In this document: in pieces, positions 54,046 through 61,701 of the stretch
How positions within the stretch are numbered: position 1 is the stretch's first letter
Layout of the letters: every line of letters begins with the position of its first letter
NCBI RefSeq assembly: GCF_000956475.1
Contig: NZ_JYJB01000006.1
Span: forward strand, 241,893-305,892
Source of the DNA: Microbacterium hydrocarbonoxydans
GTDB taxonomy: Bacteria > Actinomycetota > Actinomycetes > Actinomycetales > Microbacteriaceae
Reading direction: 5' to 3'
Length of the DNA: 64,000 bases
Notes under the pieces: model-generated
Seen by the model: only the letters and a program-made list of their open reading frames with translations
Databases searched by the model: none
What the model was told of the DNA's origin: nothing
Program-made: the position numbers and the translations under genes

Positions 54046-54905
54046 CCGTCGACCCCCGCCTGTCGATCAACCAGGCGACCATCAAGCACGCCGACCTCGA
54101 GACGGCCCTCCGGGTCACGGCGGATGCCGGCATCCAGGCCATCGGGCTCTGGCGCGAGCCGGTGAACGAGGTCGGCCTCGACGTGGCCGCGAAGATGCTC
54201 GCCGATTCCGGCCTGCGCTTCACGACGCACTGCCGCGGCGGGTTCTTCACGCTGCCCGAGGGGCCGGAGCGCGTCGCCGCGCTCGACGACAACCGCCGTG
54301 CGATCGAGGAGACCGCGACGCTGGCCGCTGCCGGTGCCGAAGGATCGACGGCCGTGCTGGTGCTCGTCGCCGGCGGCCTGCCTGCAGGCTCGCGTGACCT
54401 CATCGGCGCGCGCGAACGCGTGCGCGACGCGATCGGCGCCCTCGCCGACGACGCGAAGGCCGCCGGAGTGACGCTCGCGATCGAGCCGCTGCATCCGATG
54501 TACGCATCCGACCGGGCCGTCGTCTCGACCCTGGGGCAGGCGCTCGACATCGCCGCCGACTTCGACTCCTCGGTCGTCGGCGCCGCGGTCGACACGTTCC
54601 ACATCTGGTGGGACCCGCAGGTTCTCGAGCAGATCGCCCGCGCGGGGCGTGAGGGGCGCATCGCGACCTATCAGGTCTGCGACTGGAAGACGCCGCTCGC
54701 CGCCGACGTGCTGCTCTCGCGGCACTACACCGGCGACGGGGTGATCGACTTCGGCTCGCTCACGCAGGCCGTGATCGCGACGGGCTACGACCGCGACATC
54801 GAGGTCGAGATCTTCAACGCCGACATCTGGGCGGATGCTCCCGAGAATGTGGTGCGCCGCACCGCCGAGACCTTCGGCGACGCGGTCTCGCGGCACCTGC
54901 GCTGA
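54042..54905 (+). CDS. Sugar phosphate isomerase/epimerase (xylose-isomerase-like TIM barrel)
   Basis: A 287-residue TIM-barrel protein of the AP-endonuclease-2/IolE group. Metal-binding positions are expected in THCRGGFF, LAIEPLHPMYASDR, VDTFHIWWDPQ and VEIFNADIW. Last gene of the oxidoreductase-DUF993-isomerase cassette; probably interconverts keto sugars made by the oxidoreductase. ATG overlaps the DUF993 stop. A hairpin and a 27-bp tandem array follow. Confidence 0.85.
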   Translation: MTVDPRLSINQATIKHADLETALRVTADAGIQAIGLWREPVNEVGLDVAAKMLADSGLRFTTHCRGGFFTLPEGPERVAALDDNRRAIEETATLAAAGAEGSTAVLVLVAGGLPAGSRDLIGARERVRDAIGALADDAKAAGVTLAIEPLHPMYASDRAVVSTLGQALDIAADFDSSVVGAAVDTFHIWWDPQVLEQIARAGREGRIATYQVCDWKTPLAADVLLSRHYTGDGVIDFGSLTQAVIATGYDRDIEVEIFNADIWADAPENVVRRTAETFGDAVSRHLR

Positions 54906-54913
54906 CTCCGCGT

Positions 54914-54958
54914 CTCGCTCGACGATCGGCATGTCCCCCGATGCCGTCGTCGAGCGAG
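54914..54958 (+). terminator. Hairpin after the isomerase gene
   Basis: CTCGCTCGACGATCGGCAT (54914-54932) pairs with 54941-54958 apart from one unpaired base, with an eight-base loop. It lies nine bases after the stop and is the likely end of the cassette transcript. Confidence 0.65.
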
Positions 54959-54971
54959 GTGCGGCACCCCC

Positions 54972-55106
54972 GATCGTTGAGCGGGCGAAGCCCTTCCCGA
55001 TCGTTGAGCGAGCGAAACCCCTACCGGTCGTTGAGCGAGCGAAACCCTTGCCGGTCGTTGAGCGAGCGAAGCCCTTACCGGTCGTTGAGCGAGCGAAGCG
55101 AGACGA
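54972..55106. repeat. Five tandem 27-bp repeats
   Basis: Units start at 54972, 54999, 55026, 55053 and 55080; consensus begins GGTCGTTGAGCGAGCGAAGC and ends CCTTACC, with the fifth unit diverging at its end into GAAGCGAGACGAAACG. Because 27 is a multiple of three the array keeps reading frames open, but it is intergenic. The core TCGTTGAGCGAGCGAA resembles the stem of the preceding hairpin. Confidence 0.85.
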
Positions 55107-55144
55107 AACGCCGTCCCGCGCGCGACATCAGACAGGATGAACAC

Positions 55145-55903
55145 ATGACCACGATCCGCCCCGGCCTCTGCTCGGTGACCTTCCGCGCCCTCTCGCCCGA
55201 GAAGATCGTCGAGCTTTCCGCGGCCGCCGGGCTCGAGGTCATCGAGTGGGGCGGCGACGTGCATGTGCCGCCTGGCGACGTCGCGCGTGCCGCTCAGGTC
55301 GCGAAGGCCACGACGGATGCCGGACTCGCCGTCGCGTCGTACGGGTCGTACTTCCGTGCGGGGGGCGACGAGGAGCTCACTCCGATCCTCGACAGCGCCG
55401 AGGCCCTGGGCGCCGATCGGGTACGCATCTGGGCGGGGTCCGTGGACGCGGCCGACGCGACGGATGCCGATTGGGCGCCGGTCATCGATCGTCTGCGATC
55501 CGCGGCAGCCGAGGCAGGGGAGCGCGGCATCGGACTCGCCCTGGAGTTCCACTCCGGCACTCTCGCGGCGACGGCTCCCGCGACCCTCCGGCTGCTCGAC
55601 GAGGTCGGCAGCCCGCACCTGAGCACGTACTGGCAGCCGACCGTCGCGGCGTCCGTGGACGCCGTGCTCGAGGAGTACCGCGCGCTCGCGGCGCATACGA
55701 GCGCCGCCCACGTGTTCTCCTGGTGGCCAGCCAAGGAGCGTCTGCCGCTGCGTGCCCGCGACGCGCTGTGGACGCGGTTCTTCGGCGAGGCGGCCGTCGC
55801 CGCGAACCCGCCCCGCGACGCTCTTCTCGAGTTCGTGCCCGACGATGACCCCGCGCTCCTCGTTTCAGAGGCCGCGAGCCTGCGGGGCTATCTCGGCGTG
55901 TGA
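55145..55903 (+). CDS. Sugar phosphate isomerase/epimerase
   Basis: A 252-residue TIM-barrel isomerase with FRALSPEKIVELSAAAGLEVIEWGGDVHVPPGD in outline at the N-terminus, VASYGSYFRAG, RVRIWAGSVDA, LALEFHSGTLA (metal-ligand Glu) and STYWQPTVAA. It is a second, only distantly related isomerase beside the 54042 gene. ATG 55145 chosen because AGGA lies about seven bases upstream; the open frame back to 54941 runs through the 27-bp repeats and is not credible as coding. Confidence 0.82.
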   Translation: MTTIRPGLCSVTFRALSPEKIVELSAAAGLEVIEWGGDVHVPPGDVARAAQVAKATTDAGLAVASYGSYFRAGGDEELTPILDSAEALGADRVRIWAGSVDAADATDADWAPVIDRLRSAAAEAGERGIGLALEFHSGTLAATAPATLRLLDEVGSPHLSTYWQPTVAASVDAVLEEYRALAAHTSAAHVFSWWPAKERLPLRARDALWTRFFGEAAVAANPPRDALLEFVPDDDPALLVSEAASLRGYLGV

Positions 55904-55906
55904 GCG

Positions 55907-56242
55907 TCAGCCCGTGGCCTGCGCCACCGTGAAGACGACGTTCGACACGATCGCGAGCGTGCTGATCCCGATGAGCGCGGTCACCGCGAGCCAGAGGACC
56001 GGTCGACGGCACAGAGCGAGAATGAGCATGGTCGGCAGCACCAGGACCAGCATCCCGATGTCGGCGTCCAGGAACAGCACTCGAGCGTTCGCCATCGCCG
56101 AGATGTCGCACCACCCGCGGCATCCCGTGAATTCGAACCCCCGCATGAAGGTGTAGAGCCCGGCCGTCACCGAGACGAACAGGTACAGGCCGACGGCGAT
56201 CACGACCTGGTCGCGGCGGCGCTCCTTCGCATCGCGGTCCAC
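55907..56242 (-). CDS. Small membrane protein, function unknown
   Basis: A 111-residue protein with three predicted transmembrane segments (VVIAVGLYLFVSVTAGLYTF; VLVLPTMLILALC; LWLAVTALIGISTLAIVSNV) and a short charged N-terminus. The loop after the first segment contains two close cysteines in GCRGWCDIS. No family recognised. GTG 56242 was chosen because GAGGAGG lies five bases upstream. It stands alone on the minus strand, convergent with the isomerase gene and divergent from the lyase genes. Confidence 0.6.
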   Translation of the reverse strand: MDRDAKERRRDQVVIAVGLYLFVSVTAGLYTFMRGFEFTGCRGWCDISAMANARVLFLDADIGMLVLVLPTMLILALCRRPVLWLAVTALIGISTLAIVSNVVFTVAQATG

Positions 56243-56358
56243 ACCCACCTCCTCGTGCACTCGGCGCCATGTTCGCACATCCTCTTCGCAGATCGCCGCG
56301 CCGAACCGCGAGCTGGCGTGAGAGCGATCCCGGGGAAGGAGGGTGATCCTGCTCGATC

Positions 56359-56398
56359 TGGCAAACGCTTGCCAAGCAGTCAAGGGTGATGGTAAGAA
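56359..56398 (+). promoter_or_regulatory. LacI-type operator and promoter of the lyase genes
   Basis: TGGCAAACGCTTGCCA (56359-56374) is a palindrome with central CG and one mismatched pair. TTGCCA (56369-56374) is a possible -35 box with TAAGAA (56393-56398) 18 bp downstream. The operator core matches that at 61634-61653, linking the lyases to the uronate genes. Confidence 0.65.
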
Positions 56399-56460
56399 GT
56401 GTTACGAACGGGGCAGGTCCGCCCCGTCGGATGCTCTTCCAAGACGCGCAGGAGACGACG

Positions 56461-57981
56461 ATGTCACACGCACGCACCACTTCTTTCCGATGGCGGCTGC
56501 TCGCCGCGTGCGCCGCAGCGGCGCTCGCCGCGCCGATCGGCGTCGCGACCGCAGCATCCGCACACGCCTCCGGCGACGTGCCGGCCGCCGCCGCTGTCAT
56601 CGCCGAATCGCTGATCTCGCAGGGCCGGCCGGCGACGGCGTCGTCGCTGGAGACCTCGGCGTTCCCGGCATCCGCGGCGGTCGACGGGTCATCGACGACT
56701 CGGTGGGCGAGCGAGGAGGGGGTCGATCCGCAGTGGATCCAGGTCGATCTCGGCGCGGGTGCGTCTGTCTCGCGGGTGGCGCTGCACTGGGAGGCGGCAT
56801 ACGCCTCGACGTACAGGGTGCAGATCTCGGCCGACGGCTCGAGCTGGACGACTCTCGCGGACGAGGCGGCTGGTGACGGCGGCATCGACGACATCTCGGG
56901 TCTGACCGGCTCCGGCCGCTACCTGCGCATCTACGGCACGGCGCGCGGCACGTCTTACGGGTACTCGCTCTACGAGCTCCAGGTGTACGGAACGCCGGGC
57001 ACCTCGACGCCGCCGGCGGGCACGATCGTCGACGTGTCGACATCGGCCCAGCTGAGCACCGCCCTCTCAGCGGCGACGCCGGGTCAGACGATCCGGCTCG
57101 CCCCCGGCACCTACCAGGGCAGCTTCGTCGCGACGACACCGGGCACGGCATCCGCTCCGATCACGATCACCGGCCCTCGCACCGCCATCATCACCAACGA
57201 CGGGCCGAGCGGCTCCCTGAGCGGCTGCCCGCATCCGGGCGACGGCTGGGACTCCGGGTACGGGCTCTGGCTCTACGGCGCCTCGTACTGGAACATCACC
57301 GGACTCACGGTCGCCGACGCCAAGAAGGGCATCGTGCTCGACAGCGCGACCCATGTCACGATCGACGGCGTGCTCGTCCGCGACATCGAGGATGAGGGCG
57401 TCCACTTCCGCAGGTCCTCCGCCGACGGGGTCATCAGGAACTCCGAGATCACGCGCACCGGCCTCGTGCAGCCGAGCTACGGCGAGGGGCTCTACCTCGG
57501 CTCGGCGAACTCGAACTTCACCTGCTACGCCGACTCCTCCGGCCGCGACCGCTCGGACCGCGTGCAGGTGCTCGACAACGTCTTCGGCCCGGGCATCGCC
57601 GCGGAGCACATCGACATCAAGGAGGGCACCGAGGGCGGCGTGGTCCGCGGCAACAGCTTCGACGGCACCGGGCTCTCCGGCCAGAACTCGGCCGACTCCT
57701 GGGTCGACGTCAAGGGCAACGGCTACCTGTTCGAAGGCAACACCGGCTCCTTCTCCTCGCCCGGCACCTTCGCGAACGGCTACGAGACGCACAACCCGCT
57801 GACCGGTTACGGATGCGGCAACATCTGGCGCGACAACGACTCCGATCTCGGCGGCGTCGGCCGCTACGCGGTGTTCGTCTCGTCGACGTCCAAGTGCTCC
57901 GGCAACCCCAACAGGGTCTACGCCTCGAACACGGTCACGAACGCCGTCTCCGGGCTCACCAACATCGCTGTCACTCCGTAA
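56461..57981 (+). CDS. Secreted CBM32 plus right-handed beta-helix protein, probable polysaccharide lyase
   Basis: A 506-residue exported protein. Signal peptide at residues 1-~40 (RWRLLAACAAAALAAPIGVA, then ASAHA). Residues ~48-175 are an F5/8-type (CBM32) carbohydrate-binding domain with ASSLETSAFPASAAVDGSSTTRWAS and YSLYELQVYG. Residues ~185-500 form a parallel beta-helix beginning TSAQLSTALSAATPGQTIRLAPGTY in outline, with DEGVHFRRSSADGVIRNSEI and EHIDIKEGTEGGVVRGNSF as rungs; the lysine in DIKEGT could be catalytic. A lyase on uronic-acid polymer is inferred; no numbered family is assigned. Followed 27 bp later by a PL6-type gene with a near-identical CBM32. Confidence 0.75.
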   Translation: MSHARTTSFRWRLLAACAAAALAAPIGVATAASAHASGDVPAAAAVIAESLISQGRPATASSLETSAFPASAAVDGSSTTRWASEEGVDPQWIQVDLGAGASVSRVALHWEAAYASTYRVQISADGSSWTTLADEAAGDGGIDDISGLTGSGRYLRIYGTARGTSYGYSLYELQVYGTPGTSTPPAGTIVDVSTSAQLSTALSAATPGQTIRLAPGTYQGSFVATTPGTASAPITITGPRTAIITNDGPSGSLSGCPHPGDGWDSGYGLWLYGASYWNITGLTVADAKKGIVLDSATHVTIDGVLVRDIEDEGVHFRRSSADGVIRNSEITRTGLVQPSYGEGLYLGSANSNFTCYADSSGRDRSDRVQVLDNVFGPGIAAEHIDIKEGTEGGVVRGNSFDGTGLSGQNSADSWVDVKGNGYLFEGNTGSFSSPGTFANGYETHNPLTGYGCGNIWRDNDSDLGGVGRYAVFVSSTSKCSGNPNRVYASNTVTNAVSGLTNIAVTP

Positions 57982-58008
57982 CCCCCATCAATGAAGATCG
58001 GAAACTGC

Positions 58009-59952
58009 ATGATGAACACCACACAACGGGTCATCGCGGTGCTCGCCGCCGCGACTCTGTCGCTGACCTGCGTGCCGGCCATGGCCGGCGCCGCCGAGAT
58101 CGCCCCGCAACCGGCAGCGCTCGCCCTGCCCGCGGGGCAGACTGGTCCGCTGACCGCCGCGGAGGTCGGACCGCTCGCCGAGACCCTCATCTCGCAGGGC
58201 CGACCTGCGACGGCGTCCTCTCTGGAGACGTCGTCTTTCCCGGCATCCGCCGCTGTGGACGGATCCTCGACCACACGCTGGGCGAGCCAGGAAGGCATCG
58301 ACCCGCAGTGGATCACCGTCGACCTCGGCGAGGGAGCCACCGTCTCGCGCGTGCTCCTGAACTGGGAGGCCGCCTACGCGTCGACGTACACGGTGCAGAT
58401 CTCGGCCGACGGCACGAACTGGACCACGCTCAAGGACGAGACCGCGGGCGACGGCGGCACCGACGACATCACGGGCCTGAGCGGCACCGGCCGCTACCTG
58501 CGGGTCTACGGCACCGCGCGCGGCACCTCCTACGGATACTCGCTCTACGAACTCCAGGTCTACGGCACGCCCGGGTCCAGCGGCGGCACGGGCAGCACCG
58601 GACAGACCACGACCGTCACGTCGATCTCTGCTCTGCAGAGCGCGATCGACAGCTCCGACCCCGGGGACACGATCGTGCTGAAGAACGGCAGCTACAGCGT
58701 GTCCTCGGCGGTGAGCCTCGGCTCCGGCGCCTCAGGAACCTCGACTGAGCCGGTGACCATCAAGGCCGAGACCGTCGGCGGGGTGACGCTGACCGGAGCG
58801 TCGAGCTTCTCCTTCTCCGGCGTGCACGACATCAGCATCCAGGGGTTCCGGTTCACGCAGTCGACGACGATGGACGTGGGCTCGAGCAGCAAGGCCGTGG
58901 ATTTCGTCCGCAACGAGTTCGTCTTCGCCCAGTCCGCCGAGCACAACCTGATCGTCCGCTCCGACGATTCGGAGATCGCCTACAACTGGTTCCACGGCAA
59001 GAGCACGATCGGCGTCTACCTCGGCATCGAGGGGCCCGGTACCGACACCGTCGCCAAGAACACCCACATCCACCACAACTACTTCTCCGACCAGACCTTC
59101 ACCGGCACGAACGGCGGCGAGTCCATCCGTCTCGGCACCAGCCCGAAGGCGCTCTCCAGCGGCAACGCGATCGTGGAGTACAACCTGTTCGAACACGCTG
59201 ATGGCGATCCCGAGGCGATCTCGGTCAAATCCAGCGGCCACACCATCCGGTACAACACGATCCGCAACAGCAAGGGCGGCATCGTGCTGCGGCACGGAAA
59301 CGGCAACAAGGTGCTGTCGAACTACATCCTGAACGGCGGCAACGGCATCCGCATCTACGGCAACGACCACGTCATCATGAACAACTACGTTTCCTGGGTC
59401 ACCGGCACGGACGCTGCCGGCATCGTCATCGGATCGGGCACGGTGCGCGACCACTTCGTCGGCGAGAGCGAGACGTCGCGCAAGCAGTACGATGCGCCGG
59501 ACCGCATCCGCATCGGCCTGAACACGCTGGTGAACAACTCCAACGGGATCCTCGGCGAGACCAAGCGCACGGTCCCGCCGCTGAACGTCACGATCGTGGA
59601 CAACATCGTCCAGGGGGCGAGCGGCTATCTCGCCAGCGTCCCGCTCATGCAGGACTTCTACTGGCGCGGCAACATCCTGTGGGGTTCGGCCGCCAACGGC
59701 AACATCCCCACGGTGGGCTACACGCGGGTGAACCCGCAGCTCGCGCAGGATGCGACCGGCGTGTGGAAGATCGGCTCGTCGAGCCCCGCGGTGAACGCGG
59801 CGTTCATGACGGATCACGGCACCTGGGTGACGGATGACATCGAGGGTCGCCAGCGGGCGGGCGTCTACGACGTCGGTGCGCACGAGGTCACGACCAGCCC
59901 GGCCACCCGGGCGCCCCTGACCACAGTGGTCGTCGGCCCGACGGCCCCCTGA
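58009..59952 (+). CDS. Secreted CBM32 plus polysaccharide lyase family 6 (chondroitinase B/alginate lyase-like)
   Basis: A ~647-residue exported enzyme. Signal peptide RVIAVLAAATLSLTCVPAMAG; CBM32 at ~50-190; PL6 beta-helix from ~200 (LQSAIDSSDPGDTIVLKNGSY). NGGESIRLG, EAISVKSSGHTIRYNTI and GIVLRHGNGNKVLSNYI are PL6 landmarks. Lys407 in SVKS and Arg428 in LRHG are 21 apart, matching the Lys250/Arg271 pair of chondroitinase B, so the active site looks intact. Substrate is a uronate polymer (alginate, dermatan or similar). Start uncertain: ATG 57991, 58009 or 58012; the later ones give a better signal peptide. A terminator hairpin follows. Confidence 0.85.
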   Translation: MMNTTQRVIAVLAAATLSLTCVPAMAGAAEIAPQPAALALPAGQTGPLTAAEVGPLAETLISQGRPATASSLETSSFPASAAVDGSSTTRWASQEGIDPQWITVDLGEGATVSRVLLNWEAAYASTYTVQISADGTNWTTLKDETAGDGGTDDITGLSGTGRYLRVYGTARGTSYGYSLYELQVYGTPGSSGGTGSTGQTTTVTSISALQSAIDSSDPGDTIVLKNGSYSVSSAVSLGSGASGTSTEPVTIKAETVGGVTLTGASSFSFSGVHDISIQGFRFTQSTTMDVGSSSKAVDFVRNEFVFAQSAEHNLIVRSDDSEIAYNWFHGKSTIGVYLGIEGPGTDTVAKNTHIHHNYFSDQTFTGTNGGESIRLGTSPKALSSGNAIVEYNLFEHADGDPEAISVKSSGHTIRYNTIRNSKGGIVLRHGNGNKVLSNYILNGGNGIRIYGNDHVIMNNYVSWVTGTDAAGIVIGSGTVRDHFVGESETSRKQYDAPDRIRIGLNTLVNNSNGILGETKRTVPPLNVTIVDNIVQGASGYLASVPLMQDFYWRGNILWGSAANGNIPTVGYTRVNPQLAQDATGVWKIGSSSPAVNAAFMTDHGTWVTDDIEGRQRAGVYDVGAHEVTTSPATRAPLTTVVVGPTAP

Positions 59953-59963
59953 CCGGAGGGGAG

Positions 59964-59996
59964 GAGGCGCCGGGCGAGGTTCTCGTCCGGCGCCTC
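59964..59996 (+). terminator. Terminator of the lyase operon
   Basis: GAGGCGCCGG (59964-59973) and CCGGCGCCTC (59987-59996) form a perfect 10-bp stem followed by TTGG, twelve bases after the PL6 stop. Confidence 0.7.
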
Positions 59997-60021
59997 TTGG
60001 CGTTCGGGCCGTCGCGCGATG

Positions 60022-60119
60022 GTTCACAATTCCTCAAGAACGAGCTCTGCTCCCGTGCGGTGCCGCGCGATCCCGCCGCTCGAGAGGCGCCCGAGGGCGG
60101 AATCTGAGGAGTTGTGAAC
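60022..60119. repeat. 98-bp intergenic palindromic element
   Basis: GTTCACAATTCCTCA (60022-60036) and TGAGGAGTTGTGAAC (60105-60119) are inverted with 14 of 15 positions matching. The termini share GTTCACAA(C/T)TC with the element inside the methyltransferase gene at 6574-6659. It lies between convergent genes and codes for nothing visible. Confidence 0.65.
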
Positions 60120-60153
60120 GGGCAGGGCCGCCACCGGGCTTCCGGCCCGCCGG

Positions 60154-61566
60154 TCAGCGCGGGATGCGGAACGTGTCGTAGGGGATCCGGCTGACGAGCT
60201 CGAGAGCGATCTCCGCAGCATCCGCTTCGCTGAGCCGGTGCGTCGCGACGAGCGATGCGAGGTATGAGGCGTCGGCGCGACGGGCCATGTCGTGCCGTGC
60301 GGGGATCGAGCAGAAGGCCCGGGTGTCGTCGATGAAGCCCGAGGTCTTCGCGAAGCCGGCGCTGTCGGTGACGGCGCGGCGGTATCGCTCCATCGCGTCC
60401 GGAGTGTCGAGGAACCACCACGGCGCCCCGACGTAGACGCTCGGGTAGAAGCCGGCGAGGGGTGCGAGCTCGCGTGAGAATGCGGTCTCGTCGACCGTGA
60501 ACAGCACGAGCCGCAGCTCGGTGCCGGTGCCGAAGTCGTTCAGCGCACGCCGCAGCGGCTCGGTGAAGCCGGTCGGCAGCGGCATGTCGTGGCCGGTGTC
60601 GGCGCCGTGCCTGGCGAGCGTCGGAGCGTGGTGGTTGCGGTGCACGCCGGGGTGCAGCTGCATGACCATGCCGTCATCCGCTGCCATCTCGATCAGTCGG
60701 TAGAGGATGTCGCGCCGGTACGCCACACCCTCGGCCGCCGTCGCGCGGCCGCGGTATGCGGCGCGATGGATGCGCGCGGCCTCGGCGGGGTCGAGAGGAA
60801 CGGCCCACGCGTCGGGAACCCCGGTGTCGCTGGAGGTGCCGCCCACGGAGCGGAAGAACGCGCGCCGGGCGCGCAGGGCCGCGAGCATGCCCTCGTAGGT
60901 GTCGCAGGGGATGTCGGATGCCGTGGCGAGCCGATCGACGGCGACGAGCCAGCCCGGAGCCGACGGATCCATCACCCGGTCGGCCCTGAACGTCGGGAGC
61001 ACCCGGCCGTGGAAGCTCGGATCGGCCGCCAGCGCACGATGCGCGGCGAGATCGTCGGCAGGGTCGTCGGTGGTCGCGAGCACGTCGACGCCGAAGCGCT
61101 CGAACAGGGCGCGAGGGCGGAACGCGTCTTCTCTCAGCTTCTCGTCGACCTCGTCGTAGACGGCATCCGCGGTCTCGGCGGAGAGCCTCGTCGTCACGCC
61201 GAAGACCTCGCCGAGCTGATACTCCAGCCAGTACTGCACCGGCGTCGCGCGGAACAGATGCCAGTGCGCGGCGAGCACCCGCCATGCGTCTCGCGGGTCG
61301 ACGGGCGGCTCCCCGGCGGGCGCCTGCACCGTGCTGAGAGGGATGCCCGCACCGTGCAGCACACGCGTCACGTAGTGGTCGCCCGTGATCAGCAGGTCAG
61401 TGGGGGAGGCGAAGGGCTCGTTCTCGGCGAGGAGGGAAGCCGGCACGTGCCCGTGCGGGGAGCAGATCGGGGAATCGGCGACCGCGGCGTAGAGCTCGCG
61501 GGCGACGTCGCGGGTGGCGGGATCGCTGGGGAACAGCCGATCCGGATGCATCTTCGTGGTCGGCAT
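60154..61566 (-). CDS. uxaC: Glucuronate isomerase (uronate isomerase)
   Basis: A 470-residue metal-dependent isomerase converting D-glucuronate to D-fructuronate (or galacturonate to tagaturonate). CSPHGHVPASLLAENEPF holds the N-terminal HxH metal motif, and PVQYWLEYQLGEVFGV, VMQLHPGVHRNHHAPTL, RLVLFTVDET and RAFCSIPARHDMARR are characteristic of UxaC, with the usual length. ATG 61566 has AGAAGGA upstream. It is divergent from the fructuronate-reductase-like gene, and a LacI-type operator lies between them. This commits the island to hexuronate breakdown. Confidence 0.92.
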   Translation of the reverse strand: MPTTKMHPDRLFPSDPATRDVARELYAAVADSPICSPHGHVPASLLAENEPFASPTDLLITGDHYVTRVLHGAGIPLSTVQAPAGEPPVDPRDAWRVLAAHWHLFRATPVQYWLEYQLGEVFGVTTRLSAETADAVYDEVDEKLREDAFRPRALFERFGVDVLATTDDPADDLAAHRALAADPSFHGRVLPTFRADRVMDPSAPGWLVAVDRLATASDIPCDTYEGMLAALRARRAFFRSVGGTSSDTGVPDAWAVPLDPAEAARIHRAAYRGRATAAEGVAYRRDILYRLIEMAADDGMVMQLHPGVHRNHHAPTLARHGADTGHDMPLPTGFTEPLRRALNDFGTGTELRLVLFTVDETAFSRELAPLAGFYPSVYVGAPWWFLDTPDAMERYRRAVTDSAGFAKTSGFIDDTRAFCSIPARHDMARRADASYLASLVATHRLSEADAAEIALELVSRIPYDTFRIPR

Positions 61567-61633
61567 GATGTCCTTCTGCGGTCGTGCGGGGGACGCGTGA
61601 TCCCTGAGACGACCGTATCGTTCTTCCACCGGT

Positions 61634-61653
61634 TATGGCAACCGTTTGCCATA
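61634..61653. promoter_or_regulatory. LacI-type operator between uxaC and the reductase gene
   Basis: TATGGCAACCGTTTGCCATA is a 20-bp palindrome with central CG and a single mismatched pair. Its core TGGCAAnCGnTTGCCA is the same as in the operator at 56359. It is probably bound by the LacI-type product of the 62926 gene. Confidence 0.75.
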
Positions 61654-61701
61654 GAATGGTCGGAGTCGACGACGAGGTCGACGCTGACACGAGGAGACGG
61701 C

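Noticed and set aside
54972..55106. CRISPR array or chromosomal origin iterons
   Set aside because: There are no spacers, and no dnaA, dnaN or replication genes nearby.
54941..55144. N-terminal extension of the isomerase through the 27-bp repeats
   Set aside because: The frame is open only because 27 is divisible by three; the family homology and a Shine-Dalgarno sequence support the start at 55145.
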